Shown here: positions 9,099 to 19,548 of the stretch, piece by piece
How the letters are laid out: each line of letters opens with the position of its first letter
Position numbering within the stretch: the stretch's first letter is position 1
Source: Bradyrhizobium sp. STM 3809
GTDB lineage: Bacteria > Pseudomonadota > Alphaproteobacteria > Rhizobiales > Xanthobacteraceae
Length of the DNA: 36,724 bases
Direction: 5' to 3'
Assembly (NCBI RefSeq): GCF_000239795.1
Contig: NZ_CAFJ01000141.1
Location: 1-36,724 of the forward strand
Program-made: the position numbers and the translations under genes
The notes under the pieces: model-generated
Told to the model about the DNA's origin: nothing
Databases searched by the model: none
Seen by the model: the letters and a program-made list of their open reading frames with translations, nothing else

Positions 9099-10217
9099 TC
9101 AGGACTTCCCGCCGCCGAGCTCGGCGTAGCCGCCCTTGGCGTCCCACTTGTAGACGACGTAGTCGATCTGCTTGATGTCGCCCTTGGCGTCGAAGCCGAG
9201 CTTGCCGAGCACCGTGTCCCACTCGCCGGCCTTGATGGTGTCCATCACCTTCTTGGCGTCGGTGGTGTTGGCCTTCTTCACCGCCTGCGACCAGACCTGG
9301 ATCGCGGCGTAGGTGTAGAGGGTGTAGCCCTCGGGGTCGATGTTCTTGGCCTTGAACTTCTCGACGATCGCCTTCGCGGTCGGCTTGTTGCGCGGCTCGG
9401 GGCCGAAGGTGAAGAGGGTGCCCTCAGCGGCCGGACCGGTGATCGAGGCGAACTCCTTGTCGTTCATGGCGTCGCCCGCCATCAGGATCGTCTTCAGGCC
9501 CTGGTCGCGCATCTGGCGCAGGATCAGGCCGGCTTCCTGGTGATAGCCGCCGACATAGACGAGGTCGATGTTGTCACGCTTCAGTCGCGAGACGATCGCG
9601 TTGAAGTCCTTGTCGCCCTTGTTGTACGACTCGAACATCTTCTCGGTGACGCCCGCCTTGTTGAGCGCCTTCTTGGTCTCGTCGGCGAGACCCTTGCCGT
9701 AGGTGGTCTTGTCGTTGAGGATCGCGATGTTCTTGCCCTTGAAGTTCTTCGCGATGTAGTTGGCGGCGACGAGGCCCTGCTGATCGTCACGGCCGCAGAC
9801 GCGCGCGACGTTCCACAGCTTGCGCTCGGTGAACAGCGGGTTGGTCGAAGCCGGGGTGATCTGCAAGACGTTGCTGTCGGCATAGGCCTCGGAGGCCGGG
9901 ATCGACGACGACGAGCAGAAATGGCCGGCGACGAACGGAATGCCGGAGCCGGCGAGCTTCTCGGCGACCGACCGGGCCTGCTTCGGATCGCAGGCGTCGT
10001 CACCGATCTGCAGCGCGAGCTTCTTGCCGAGCACGCCGCCGGCCGCGTTGAGGTCGGCGATCGCCATCTCGGCGCCGTTCTGCATCTGGCGGCCAAAGGC
10101 CGACTCGCCGCCGGTCATCGGGCCGGCCACGGCAATGGTGATGTCTTCGGCGAAAGCCGCGGTCGAGAGCGCAAGCGTGGCGCCCAGGGCCAGACCAATG
10201 AGTTTGAGTGGTTTCAT
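9099..10217 (-). CDS. livK: Branched-chain amino acid ABC transporter, periplasmic substrate-binding protein
   Basis: 372 residues from the ATG at 10217, chosen because GAGGA lies 7 nt upstream. A Sec signal peptide of about 23 residues (MKPLKLIGLALG... ending AFA) precedes the mature start EDITIAVAGPMTG. The rest is a type I periplasmic binding fold, with family blocks AIADLNAAGG, QIGDDACDP, AGHFCSSSSIPAS and ITPASTNPLFT. It captures Leu/Ile/Val-type amino acids, or related substrates, for the LivHMGF membrane complex. It is the last gene of the operon, 156 nt after livF, and could also have its own promoter there; I do not see a clear one. A strong terminator follows. Ligand specificity is not determined by sequence alone. 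Confidence 0.92.
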   Translation of the reverse strand: MKPLKLIGLALGATLALSTAAFAEDITIAVAGPMTGGESAFGRQMQNGAEMAIADLNAAGGVLGKKLALQIGDDACDPKQARSVAEKLAGSGIPFVAGHFCSSSSIPASEAYADSNVLQITPASTNPLFTERKLWNVARVCGRDDQQGLVAANYIAKNFKGKNIAILNDKTTYGKGLADETKKALNKAGVTEKMFESYNKGDKDFNAIVSRLKRDNIDLVYVGGYHQEAGLILRQMRDQGLKTILMAGDAMNDKEFASITGPAAEGTLFTFGPEPRNKPTAKAIVEKFKAKNIDPEGYTLYTYAAIQVWSQAVKKANTTDAKKVMDTIKAGEWDTVLGKLGFDAKGDIKQIDYVVYKWDAKGGYAELGGGKS

Positions 10218-10373
10218 GAGAAATCCTCGCGGGTAGGTCGACATGGAAATGGCCCGAATGGCGGGCCGCAGACCGCGCGCATTGTGGCTGATTTTCCGCC
10301 GAAGTCACCGGCATTTTTCGGGCAGACCGACGAAGGGCTAAGGCAGATCCGGTCCGGGATTCGAGCGCCCGCC

Positions 10374-11105
10374 TCAGTGGCGGCCGCCCTCCAGATAGGC
10401 CGCGCGGATCTCGGGGCGCTGCAACAACTCGGCCCCGGTGCCCGACAGGGTGATCATGCCATTCACCAGCACGTAGCCGCGATGGGCGAGCTTCAACGCG
10501 TGATTGGCGTTCTGCTCGACGATCAGGACGGTCAAACCATCCTGGCGATTCAGGGTCCGGATCGCGTCGAAAATCTGTCGTGCGATCAGGGGCGCCAGGC
10601 CGAGCGAGGGCTCGTCGAGCAGCAGCAGGCGGGGGCGGCTCATCAGCGCGCGGCCGATCGCCAGCATCTGCTGCTCGCCGCCGGACAGCGTGCCGCCGCG
10701 CTGATCAATGCGCTCCTTCAGGCGGGGGAAAAGCGCAAACACGCGCTCCAGCGCGTCGGCGCGCTGCGCGTCCGTGGTGTCGCCGGCGTCCGCGCCCATC
10801 TGCAGGTTTTCCGCGACGCTCATGCGCGGGAAGATGCGGCGGCCCTCGGGCGACTGCGCGATCTTGAGCCGCGCGATCAGATGCGTCGGCACCTGGGTGA
10901 TGTCGTTGCCGTCATAGACGATATGGCCGGAGCTCGCGCGCGGGCGGCCGAAGATCGACATCATCAAGGTCGACTTGCCGGCACCGTTGGCGCCGATCAG
11001 CGCGACGATCTCGCCGGCCTTGATGTCGAGATCGACGCCCTTGAGCGCTTCGATCTTGCCATAGGACGCGCGCAGGCTACGGATCGCGAGCAGGGACGCA
11101 CTCAC
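10374..11105 (-). CDS. livF: Branched-chain amino acid ABC transporter ATP-binding protein LivF
   Basis: 243 residues, starting at a GTG (11105) whose bases overlap the livG stop as GTGA, so translation is probably coupled. Walker A is GANGAGKST (about 38-46), the Q loop and the QSPEGRRIFPRMSVAENL block are typical of LivF, the signature is LSGGEQQML, and Walker B is LLLLDEPSLGLAP followed by the switch region LIVEQNANHAL. It is one of the two cytoplasmic ATPases that power import by LivHM. The length is normal for the family. Confidence 0.95.
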   Translation of the reverse strand: MSASLLAIRSLRASYGKIEALKGVDLDIKAGEIVALIGANGAGKSTLMMSIFGRPRASSGHIVYDGNDITQVPTHLIARLKIAQSPEGRRIFPRMSVAENLQMGADAGDTTDAQRADALERVFALFPRLKERIDQRGGTLSGGEQQMLAIGRALMSRPRLLLLDEPSLGLAPLIARQIFDAIRTLNRQDGLTVLIVEQNANHALKLAHRGYVLVNGMITLSGTGAELLQRPEIRAAYLEGGRH

Positions 11106-11931
11106 GCCTCGGCCTCCATCACGGCTGCAGCCTCTTCCTCGTCGGTGCCGAGATAGGCGGCGATGACCTTCGGGTCGTCGCGGATCTCGCGCGGCGTGCC
11201 CTCTGCGATCTTGACGCCGTAGTCCATCACCACGACGCGGTCGGAGATTTCCATGACGACGCTCATGTCATGCTCGATCAGCAGGATCGAGGTGGCGTGG
11301 TCGCTGCGGATCGACAGCAGGAGTTCGCTCAGCGCCGCGCTCTCGCGGGCGTTGAGGCCCGCGGCCGGTTCGTCGAGGCAGAGCAGGGCAGGGCCGGTGC
11401 ACATCGCGCGCGCGATCTCGAGCCGGCGCTGATCGCCATAGGCGAGATTGCCGGCGGCATCGTCGGCGCGGTCGATCAGACCGACGCGCTTCAGCCAGAA
11501 CACGGCGTTGTCGATCGCGCTCTGCTCCGCGGCGCGCCAGGACGGCAGGCCGAGCAGGCCGATCAATGTCAGACCGGAGGCGCGCATCAGGGCGTTGTGC
11601 TGCGCCACCATCAGGTTCTCGAGCGCCGTCATGCCGGGAAACAGCCGGATGTTCTGGAAGGTGCGCGCCACCTTGGCCTGCTTGGAGATGTTGAAGTCCT
11701 TCAGCTTCTGCATCTCAAATTGCGCGCCGTCGTCATGCGTCAGGCGGATCACGCCGGAGGTCGGCTTGTAGAAGCCGGTGATGCAGTTGAACACCGTGGT
11801 CTTGCCGGCGCCGTTGGGGCCGATCAGCGCCGTGATCTGCTGGCGCTGGGCGGTGAACGACAGCGCGTTGACGGCGACGATGCCGCCGAAACGCATGGTG
11901 AGATTCTCGAGCGCGAGGATGGGAGCGGAGC

Positions 11932-11935
<4 letters not shown>
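11102..11935 (-). CDS. livG: Branched-chain amino acid ABC transporter ATP-binding protein LivG
   Basis: 277 residues from the ATG at 11935, which overlaps the livM stop as ATGA. Walker A is GPNGAGKTT, followed by the LivG-typical ARTFQNIRLFPGMTALENLMV and a signature region AYGDQRRLEIARAM, where the usual LSGG is replaced by LAYGDQRR as is normal for LivG. Walker B is LLCLDEPAAGLN and the His switch is LIEHDMSVVM. It pairs with LivF as the second nucleotide-binding subunit. The reading frame stays open far upstream over livM, but that part is only the antisense-free shadow of livM. Confidence 0.95.
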
Positions 11936-13272
<1,337 letters not shown>

Positions 13273-13285
13273 ACGGGCTCCGTCG

Positions 13286-14203
13286 TCAGACTTTTTCGAC
13301 TTCGGGACGGCCCAGCAGGCCGGTCGGAAGGAAGATCAGCACCACGATCAGGATCGAGAACGCCGCGACGTCCTTGTACTCGACCGAGAAATAGGCCGAC
13401 CAGAATGTCTCGATCAAGCCGATCGCGAGGCCGCCAAGCATCGCGCCCGGCAGCGAGCCGATGCCGCCGAGCACGGCCGCCGTGAACGCCTTGATGCCGG
13501 CGACGAAGCCCATGAAGAAATCGACCAAGCCGTAATACAGCAGGTACATCATGCCGGCGACGGCGGCGAGCGCCGCGCCGATCACGAAGGTCATCGAGAT
13601 GGTGCGGTCGACGTCGACGCCGAGCAGCGCCGCCATGGTCTGGTCCTGCTCGCAGGCGCGCATGTCGCGGCCGAGCCGCGTGCGCGACACCAGCCAGGTG
13701 AACAGGCCGAGCAGCACGATCGTGGTGATCACCACGACGATCTGGATGTTGGAGAGCTGAACGACGAAGCCGCCGTCGCCCTCGTGCAGCGTGTAGCCGC
13801 CGGTGATGATCGGCGGCACCGGCTTGACGCGCGCGCCCTGCGACACCTGCGAGAAGTTGGTCAGCACGAACGACATGCCGATCGCCGACAGCATCGGAGC
13901 CAGCCGGAAGGAGTGGCGCAGCGGCCGATAGGCGATGCGCTCGATGGTCCAGCCATACAGCGCGGTGATCGCCATCGAGACCAGCAGCACGATCAAGAGA
14001 ATCACGGGCACCGCGGTCAGGCCGACCGAGACCAGCACGAGGAACGAGATCAGCGCGATGAAGCCGCCGATCATGAAGACGTCGCCATGGGCGAAATTGA
14101 TCATGCCGACGATGCCGTAGACCATGGTGTAGCCGATGGCGATCAGGCCGTAGATGGAGCCGAGGACCAGGCCGTTGATGAGCTGCTGCGCGAAATAATC
14201 CAT
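13286..14203 (-). CDS. livH: Branched-chain amino acid ABC transporter permease LivH
   Basis: 305 residues from the ATG at 14203, chosen because the family normally begins MDYFAQQLINGL; the frame is open to 14275, but that extension is basic and unlike LivH. The ribosome site is weak. About eight membrane helices. Family blocks include LINGLVLGSIYGLIAIGYTM, GIVGMINFAHGDVFMIG and, as coupling loop, SRTRLGRDMRACEQDQTMAALLGVD. It is the first gene of the livHMGFK operon, so the operon promoter should lie in 14204-14532. Confidence 0.94.
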   Translation of the reverse strand: MDYFAQQLINGLVLGSIYGLIAIGYTMVYGIVGMINFAHGDVFMIGGFIALISFLVLVSVGLTAVPVILLIVLLVSMAITALYGWTIERIAYRPLRHSFRLAPMLSAIGMSFVLTNFSQVSQGARVKPVPPIITGGYTLHEGDGGFVVQLSNIQIVVVITTIVLLGLFTWLVSRTRLGRDMRACEQDQTMAALLGVDVDRTISMTFVIGAALAAVAGMMYLLYYGLVDFFMGFVAGIKAFTAAVLGGIGSLPGAMLGGLAIGLIETFWSAYFSVEYKDVAAFSILIVVLIFLPTGLLGRPEVEKV

Positions 14204-14532
14204 GGACTGCCGTGGCTGGGACTGTCGAGACTGAGAGTCGATACCGGTTCGCAACGCGGCGGGGGCCTTCCGCAACGAGCGCCGATCCTGCCGGGATCAG
14301 CCGCCCGCGGCCGAAGGCGGCGCGTGGCCAAGTACTAACAGCTAGGAACCGGGTGCCGCAACAGCGTGCAGTGCCACAATTAGGGGCTTATCCCGCCTGC
14401 TTTGACGGCGTGGTTCCGCTGCCCTGGTTTGGTCGGACGATCGCCATGGGGTGAACGCCGGGGAACAGCGTGCCGAAGCAACGTCAGCCGCACTCGCGCA
14501 TTGGTTGTCGTTCCCTCGTCACGGAGATGCCC
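14204..14532. other. Gene-less spacer between livH and the small Gln-rich gene
   Basis: 329 nt separating two divergent genes; it should hold the promoter of the liv operon on the minus strand and one for the small protein on the plus strand. I find no convincing -35/-10 pair, no tRNA and no coding frame with family resemblance. Short frames here are chance open frames. Confidence 0.5.
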
Positions 14533-14694
14533 ATGAGCAGCCTGACCGACAAGAACCAGGGCCACCAGAACCCGGGACAGAACCAGCAGGGACAGACCCA
14601 GGGCAAGCCGATCCGCCAGGACCAGGGCCGGGAACAGGGAGGGGAACAATCCGCTCCAAACCGTCCGAATCCCGGGCAGGAGCGCCAAAGCTGA
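14533..14694 (+). CDS. Small Gln/Gly/Asn-rich, probably disordered protein
   Basis: 53 residues from the ATG at 14533, chosen over the ATG at 14527 because GGAG (14523-14526) then sits 6 nt upstream. After MSSLTDKNQG the sequence is a run of Gln, Gly, Asn, Pro and charged residues with near-repeats of NQG/GQN/QGQ and almost no hydrophobic residues, so it should be disordered, soluble and hydrophilic. I do not recognise a named family. The clear ribosome site and composition argue for a real gene. A role in stress or desiccation protection would fit the composition, but nothing in the sequence proves it. Confidence 0.65.
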   Translation: MSSLTDKNQGHQNPGQNQQGQTQGKPIRQDQGREQGGEQSAPNRPNPGQERQS

Positions 14695-14849
14695 ACGAGC
14701 CCGGTTTGCCTGTCGCAGTCTCCTCACGGGCCGTTTGCCGGCCGCGTTAAGGTAAACAAAGGGTTTAAATTGCCCGGTGCATTTGTCGCGCGTTAGCTCC
14801 TCTGGAACTCGCCGGACGGGCGAGCGTGGGATGCAAAGGCGGGCGTGCG

Positions 14850-15386
14850 ATGATCAGGAATTGCGTCATCAGGAACTGGCGGCTCAGCTGCGTCAACGGC
14901 GTCCTGCTGGCGCTGTATTTCGTTCCCGCCTGGGCCGTCATCGCCTTCCAGATCATGGTCTCCCCGATCCAGGCCCTGTTCGCACGGCCCAACATCGCGG
15001 TGGCGCTGTTCATCAGCGATCACCTGCACCTCTCGGGAATGGAGACCGTCCGCGCGGCCTGGCTGCTCGCGCTGGCGCGGCTGACGGTCGCAGGCTTCTT
15101 TGCGATGTTCCTGGTGCTGATCCTGGTACCTCGGGTGCGAAAGGTGGCGGGCTATGTCGAGGCGTTGTCGATCGGGCTTGGCCTCGGCAGCCTGCTCACC
15201 TTCTTCAGCATGATCATGGCCGCGAAGGTCGGTGAGACCCAGGCGCTCCGTCTGCATGCGACCGAACTTTTGATGCTGCTCGGAACGGCGATCGTGATGC
15301 TCGTCGAGAAGCCGGCCTCGCCATCCTCCGCGCCCGCTCCGGCCAACGCGGTGGCGCCCGGAACGCCCGCAGGCGCGAAGGCCTGA
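14850..15386 (+). CDS. Hypothetical multi-pass membrane protein
   Basis: 178 residues from the ATG at 14850; an in-frame start at 14826 is possible. Four or five hydrophobic helices are visible, at about 13-38, 47-62, 72-97, 105-130 and 137-155, followed by a Pro/Ala-rich cytoplasmic-looking tail of about 22 residues. I recognise no catalytic motif or family. It is convergent with pcaD (38 nt between stops). Inner-membrane location is well supported; function is unknown. Confidence 0.7.
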   Translation: MIRNCVIRNWRLSCVNGVLLALYFVPAWAVIAFQIMVSPIQALFARPNIAVALFISDHLHLSGMETVRAAWLLALARLTVAGFFAMFLVLILVPRVRKVAGYVEALSIGLGLGSLLTFFSMIMAAKVGETQALRLHATELLMLLGTAIVMLVEKPASPSSAPAPANAVAPGTPAGAKA

Positions 15387-15424
15387 ACGATCACGCGCGC
15401 CGCCCGTCCAGCGCCGGCTGTTCG

Positions 15425-16207
15425 TCAGCGCTGCGTGAGGAAGCCGAGCACCGCGTCATTGAACGCTCCGGCTGCTTCGACATTCGAGATGTGCGCGGCG
15501 TCGACGATCGTCATGTTGGCGCCGGGGATGCGGCTGCGAATCGCTTCGGCCATCGCGATCGGTGTCGACTTGTCGTAGCGGCCGGCAATGACCAGCGTCG
15601 GGCTCCTGATGCCCGGCAGATCCTCGCGCAGGTCGAGCGCGCGCAGCGCTTCGCAACAGGCCAGATAGCCTTCGACTGGCGTGGCCACCAGCATCGCCTT
15701 CATCCGATCGGCGATGTCGGGATGGTGATCGCGAAAATCCTGCGTCAGCCAGCCGGCGATCACGGTGTCGGCGATGCCGGCCAGACCGCTGTCCCGGACC
15801 GCCTTGATGCGCGCGTCCCAGATCGTCGGATCGGGATAATGGCAGGTGGTATTGGCGAGCACGACCTTGCCGATCCGCTCCGGCGCGTGTGCCGCCAGCC
15901 ACTGGCCGACCATGCCGCCCATCGACACGCCGCACCAGTGCACCTTCTCGATATTCAGATCATCGAGGATGGCGAGCGCATCGCGGCCGAATCGCTCGAT
16001 GGAGTAGGGGCCGGGGGGAACGTGCGACTTGCCATGGCCGCGCCGGTCGTAGCGGATGACGCGGAACACCTGCGTGAAGGCGCGCATCTGCGGCTCCCAC
16101 ATCTGCAGCGTCGAGCCCAGGGAGTTCGAGAGCATCAGGGTCGGCCCGCCGTCGCGGCCCTCGACGGTGACGTTCAGCAGGCAACCGTCGGCATCGATCA
16201 TCGGCAT
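15425..16207 (-). CDS. pcaD: 3-oxoadipate enol-lactonase (PcaD-like alpha/beta hydrolase)
   Basis: 260 residues from the ATG at 16207, chosen because GAGGA lies 7 nt upstream and because the length matches PcaD. The alpha/beta-hydrolase triad is visible: nucleophile S95 in GVSMGG, acid D212 in AGRYDKSTP and H239 in DAAHISNVE. LSNSLGSTLQMWEPQ and IRYDRRGHGKS are characteristic PcaD blocks. PcaD hydrolyses 3-oxoadipate enol-lactone to 3-oxoadipate in the protocatechuate branch of the beta-ketoadipate pathway. No other pca gene is nearby, so the gene could instead be a paralogue with another ester substrate. It is divergent from coxG. Confidence 0.82.
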   Translation of the reverse strand: MPMIDADGCLLNVTVEGRDGGPTLMLSNSLGSTLQMWEPQMRAFTQVFRVIRYDRRGHGKSHVPPGPYSIERFGRDALAILDDLNIEKVHWCGVSMGGMVGQWLAAHAPERIGKVVLANTTCHYPDPTIWDARIKAVRDSGLAGIADTVIAGWLTQDFRDHHPDIADRMKAMLVATPVEGYLACCEALRALDLREDLPGIRSPTLVIAGRYDKSTPIAMAEAIRSRIPGANMTIVDAAHISNVEAAGAFNDAVLGFLTQR

Positions 16208-16441
16208 GGGCGAATTCCTCGTCGCGGGCGGCCGTCGGCCGTTGATGTGAATCGTGCAGATTCGATGGCGAACTAACCATCGCGGATGCCGTCTGCCAAT
16301 CGAAACCCGACGCCGCAAGACCCGGAATGCTGCGGTGCTCCAGCGTTTCTGCAACGCTTTGCGGCGCTGCTTGCCCTTCCTTTTGGGCGTTCGGTGCTTT
16401 ACTTGAATGCCTCTAACCGCGCCAATCGGGGGGAGATGCAC

Positions 16442-16888
16442 ATGGCAATGACGATGACGGGCGAGGTCCAACTGGCGGCTCCGCGAGAGCAGGTCTGGGC
16501 CAAGCTGAACGATCCTGAGGTGCTCAAGGCCTGCATTCCCGGCTGCGAGGAACTGGAGAAGACCGAGGACGGCGGCTTTCGTGCCGTGGCCAAGATGAAG
16601 GTCGGACCGGTGTCCGCGCGCTTCAAGGGCAAGGTCACCCTGAGCGATCTCGATCCGCCGAACGGCTACAAGATCTCCGGCGAAGGCGAGGGCGGCGTGG
16701 CCGGCTTCGCCAAGGGTGGCGCGGTGGTCGCGCTGGCGGAGAAGGACGGCGGTACGCTGCTGACCTACAATGTCGAGGCGCAGATCGGCGGCAAGCTGGC
16801 GCAGCTCGGCCAGCGCCTGATCAACGGCACTGCAAAAAAGCTCGCTGACGAATTCTTCGCGAACTTCGCCAAGGCCGTCCAAGGCTGA
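16442..16888 (+). CDS. coxG: CoxG-like SRPBCC family protein (CO dehydrogenase subunit G family)
   Basis: 148 residues from the ATG at 16442, chosen because GGGGAG (16430-16435) is then 6 nt upstream; an ATG at 16436 overlaps that site. The fold is [26 protein letters not shown], then [11 protein letters not shown], which is the CoxG hallmark, and a C-terminal helix ending in the FFANFAKAV region. In Oligotropha carboxidovorans CoxG is thought to help anchor CO dehydrogenase to the membrane. Here it precedes the FeS subunit gene by 168 nt on the same strand, which supports membership in this molybdenum-hydroxylase locus. Confidence 0.85.
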   Translation: MAMTMTGEVQLAAPREQVWAKLNDPEVLKACIPGCEELEKTEDGGFRAVAKMKVGPVSARFKGKVTLSDLDPPNGYKISGEGEGGVAGFAKGGAVVALAEKDGGTLLTYNVEAQIGGKLAQLGQRLINGTAKKLADEFFANFAKAVQG

Positions 16889-17056
16889 GGCGCGACGATG
16901 CTTCGGGTGGGCGTGGCAACGCGTCGCCGCAACGGACCCATGCACTGCCGGTGGTGAGGTTGCCCGCCGCCGGGAGCGTCAATATGATGGTTTTCGACTG
17001 TTTTTGCTGGGCTGCGCTGCAGTGCAACGCTGCGTGCGGATAATAGAGAGTCCTGA

Positions 17057-17542
17057 ATGGCCAAGATTTCCATGATTGTGAACGGTAATCCCGTCACGGC
17101 GAACGTCGACCCGCGGACGCTGCTCGTGCAGTTTCTTCGCGAGAATCTGCGCCTCACCGGTACCCATGTCGGCTGCGACACCTCGCAATGCGGCGCCTGT
17201 GTCGTGCATCTCGACGGCAAGGCGGTGAAGTCCTGCACCACCCTGGCGGTGATGGCCGATGGCCACGAGGTCCGGACCATCGAGGGGCTGGCCGCCGATG
17301 GCGCGCCGCTGCATCCGATGCAGGAGGCGTTCCGCGAGCACCATGGCCTGCAGTGCGGCTTCTGCACGCCGGGCATGATCATGACCGCGGTCGATCTCGT
17401 CCACCGCAAGGGACACGACCTCAGCGAGGAGACGATCCGCGAGGAGCTCGAGGGCAATCTCTGCCGCTGCACCGGTTATCAGAACATCGTGCAATCCATT
17501 GCCGCCGGCGCCAAGGCGATGGCCAAATCGGACCTCGCCTAA
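17057..17542 (+). CDS. coxS: CO dehydrogenase/xanthine oxidase-type (2Fe-2S) small subunit
   Basis: 161 residues. An N-terminal plant-ferredoxin-like domain carries C40, C45, C48 and C60; a C-terminal helical domain carries C100, C103, C136 and C138 (CGFCTPG and CRCTGYQNI). These bind the two [2Fe-2S] clusters that pass electrons from the molybdenum centre to FAD. All eight cysteines are present, so it looks functional. GAGAG lies about 8 nt before the start. The next gene, 47 nt downstream, is the FAD subunit; the molybdenum large subunit normally found beside it is missing. The substrate (CO or an aldehyde, purine or other hydroxylase substrate) cannot be told without that subunit. Confidence 0.93.
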   Translation: MAKISMIVNGNPVTANVDPRTLLVQFLRENLRLTGTHVGCDTSQCGACVVHLDGKAVKSCTTLAVMADGHEVRTIEGLAADGAPLHPMQEAFREHHGLQCGFCTPGMIMTAVDLVHRKGHDLSEETIREELEGNLCRCTGYQNIVQSIAAGAKAMAKSDLA

Positions 17543-17589
17543 CAGCCGGACCCCGCCTCAGCCGCCCCGCCGCGCACAGGACATCCCCC

Positions 17590-18441
17590 ATGTATGAATT
17601 CAAATATCATCGGCCGGCGACCGTACGCCAGGCCGCCAATCTCCTGGTCAAGAACGAGGACTCCAAGCTGATCGCTGGCGGTCATACGCTCGTGCCGGTG
17701 ATGAAGCAGCGCCTCGCGAGTCCGCCGCACCTCGTGGACCTGTCGCATGTCGAGGGTCTCGGCACGATCGAGCTGAAGGGGCGCAACCTCGTGATCGGCG
17801 CGATGGCGCGCCATGCCGAGGTCGCCAACTCCGCCACGGTGGGCGAGGCGATTCCGGCGCTCGCGCATCTGGCGAGCCTGATCGGCGACCCCGCGGTACG
17901 GCATCGCGGCACGATCGGCGGCTCGATCGCCAACAACGACCCGACCGCCGACTATCCCGCGGCGTGCCTCGCGCTCGGCGCCACCATCGTCACCAACAAG
18001 CGCAAGCTGAAGGCCGAGGAGTTCTTCCAGGGCCTGTTCACGACCGCGCTCGAGCCCGACGAGATCATCACCAAGGTGAGCTTCCCGCTGGCCAAGAAGG
18101 CGGCGTATGTGAAGTTCCGCAACCAGGCTTCGCGCTATGCCCTGGTCGGCGTGTTCGTCGCGCGGCGCCCCTCCGACGTCCGCGTCGCGGTGACCGGCGC
18201 CGGCAGCAATGGCGTGTTCCGCGTCACCGCCTTCGAGGAGGCGCTGCAGAAGCGGTTCTCGCCGAAGGTGCTGGAAGGCATCGCCGTGCCGGCTGAGGGC
18301 CTCAACAGCGACATCCACGGCAGCGCCGAATATCGCGCGCACCTGATCGGTGTGCTGGCGCGCCGCGCGGTCGATGCCGCCAATGCTGAAGCCAAGGCCC
18401 CGTCTGCGGCGGACGCGGAGCCCGAAGCGCCGGCGTCGTGA
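17590..18441 (+). CDS. coxM: CO dehydrogenase-type FAD-binding medium subunit
   Basis: 283 residues from the ATG at 17590, preceded by AGGA. The two FAD-binding motifs of the family are intact: AGGHTLV (about 29-35) and [17 protein letters not shown] (from about 108). The C-terminal CODH-type domain contains [20 protein letters not shown], and the last 20 or so residues are Ala/Pro/Glu-rich, a probably disordered tail. This subunit takes electrons from the FeS subunit and passes them to the acceptor. It lies between coxS and the coxD-like gene on one strand, with short spacers, and should be co-transcribed. Confidence 0.93.
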   Translation: MYEFKYHRPATVRQAANLLVKNEDSKLIAGGHTLVPVMKQRLASPPHLVDLSHVEGLGTIELKGRNLVIGAMARHAEVANSATVGEAIPALAHLASLIGDPAVRHRGTIGGSIANNDPTADYPAACLALGATIVTNKRKLKAEEFFQGLFTTALEPDEIITKVSFPLAKKAAYVKFRNQASRYALVGVFVARRPSDVRVAVTGAGSNGVFRVTAFEEALQKRFSPKVLEGIAVPAEGLNSDIHGSAEYRAHLIGVLARRAVDAANAEAKAPSAADAEPEAPAS

Positions 18442-18475
18442 CGGGCGCCCACGGTCAAGGAGGGCGGTCTCGCTC

Positions 18476-19384
18476 ATGAGTGCTGCAGCGCTGCCGGCAT
18501 CGGTCGATGCGATGCTTGAACTGCTATCCTCGCGCGGCTACCTGGCCGAGCGAGCGCTGGCGACGGTGACCTATCTGTCGCTGCGCATGGGCCGGCCGTT
18601 GTTCCTCGAGGGCGAGGCCGGCGTCGGCAAGACCGAGATCGCCAAGGTGCTGTCGGCGGCTCTCGGCCGCAAGCTGATCCGCCTGCAATGCTACGAGGGA
18701 CTCGACGTCGCCTCGGCCGTCTACGAGTGGAATTCGGCCGCGCAGATGATCGCGATCCGTCTGGCGGAAGCCGGCGGCGAGGTCGACCGCGACCAGTTGT
18801 CGTCGGACATCTTCGCCGACCGCTACCTGATCAAGCGCCCGCTCTTGCAGGCGCTCGAGCCGGATGTCGCGGGCGCACCCGTGTTGCTGATCGACGAGCT
18901 CGATCGTGCCGACGAAGCGTTCGAGGCCTATCTGCTCGAGATCCTCTCCGACTTCCAGGTGACGATCCCCGAGTTCGGCACCGTCAAGGCGCCGCATCCG
19001 CCGATCGTCATCATCACCTCCAACCGTACCCGCGAGATCCACGACGCGCTGAAGCGGCGCTGCCTGTATCACTGGGTCGACTATCCCTCCGCCGAGCGCG
19101 AGCTCGCCATCGTCAAGACCCGGCTGCCCGGCATCTCGCAGCGGCTGTCGCAGCAGATCGTGCGCTTCGTGCAGGCGCTGCGCGACCAGGACTTCTACAA
19201 GTCGCCGGGCGTCGCCGAGACGCTGGACTGGGCCACCGCTCTGACCGAGCTCGACGCGCGCTCGCTGAATGCGGAAGTCGTCGGCGACACGCTGGGCGCG
19301 CTGCTGAAATATCAGGACGATATCGCCCGCATGCAGGGCGATGCGCTGAACAAGGTGATCAAGGACGCGACCAGCGAGACGTGA
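18476..19384 (+). CDS. coxD: MoxR-type AAA+ ATPase, CoxD-like
   Basis: 302 residues from the ATG at 18476, with AAGGAGGG about 11 nt upstream. Walker A is GEAGVGKT (46-53), Walker B LLIDE (137-141), sensor 1 is N183 in TSNRTREIHDALKRRC, and the arginines there could supply the finger. CoxD of O. carboxidovorans is a MoxR-family ATPase needed to insert sulfur at the [CuSMoO2] site of CO dehydrogenase, working with the VWA protein CoxE. Order and neighbours here (coxM upstream, VWA gene downstream) match. A palindromic repeat interrupts the 164-nt spacer to the coxE-like gene. Confidence 0.9.
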   Translation: MSAAALPASVDAMLELLSSRGYLAERALATVTYLSLRMGRPLFLEGEAGVGKTEIAKVLSAALGRKLIRLQCYEGLDVASAVYEWNSAAQMIAIRLAEAGGEVDRDQLSSDIFADRYLIKRPLLQALEPDVAGAPVLLIDELDRADEAFEAYLLEILSDFQVTIPEFGTVKAPHPPIVIITSNRTREIHDALKRRCLYHWVDYPSAERELAIVKTRLPGISQRLSQQIVRFVQALRDQDFYKSPGVAETLDWATALTELDARSLNAEVVGDTLGALLKYQDDIARMQGDALNKVIKDATSET

Positions 19385-19410
19385 GCCGAGGTCGCGCGAC
19401 AACAAAGGTC

Positions 19411-19506
19411 GTCATTCCGGGATGCGTGCGCAGCACGCAGGCCCGGAATCCATAACCACGATCGTGAGTATGGATTCCGGGCTCGCGCTCCGCGCCCCGG
19501 AATGAC
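19411..19506. repeat. Nested palindromic repeat between coxD-like and coxE-like genes
   Basis: Outer arms GTCATTCCGGG (19411-19421) and CCCGGAATGAC (19496-19506) pair perfectly; inner arms CCCGGAATCCATA (19442-19454) and TATGGATTCCGGG (19469-19481) pair perfectly. The family is distinct from the three GAGCGCAAGCG repeats in this window. Elements like it are widespread between genes in Bradyrhizobium-type genomes; that statement rests on general knowledge, not on a search. Confidence 0.85.
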
Positions 19507-19548
19507 GAACCCGATTGCGGGCGTGCCGGGATAGACGAGGGTCAACCA

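Noticed and set aside
14361..14390. A sigma54-like TGGCAC...TTGC pair upstream of livH on the minus strand
   Set aside because: Nine nt separate the two boxes instead of five, so GG and GC are four nt too far apart for sigma54.
17039..17044. GATAAT as -10 box before coxS
   Set aside because: No -35-like hexamer lies 16-18 nt upstream, and the start would fall only a few nt before the ATG.
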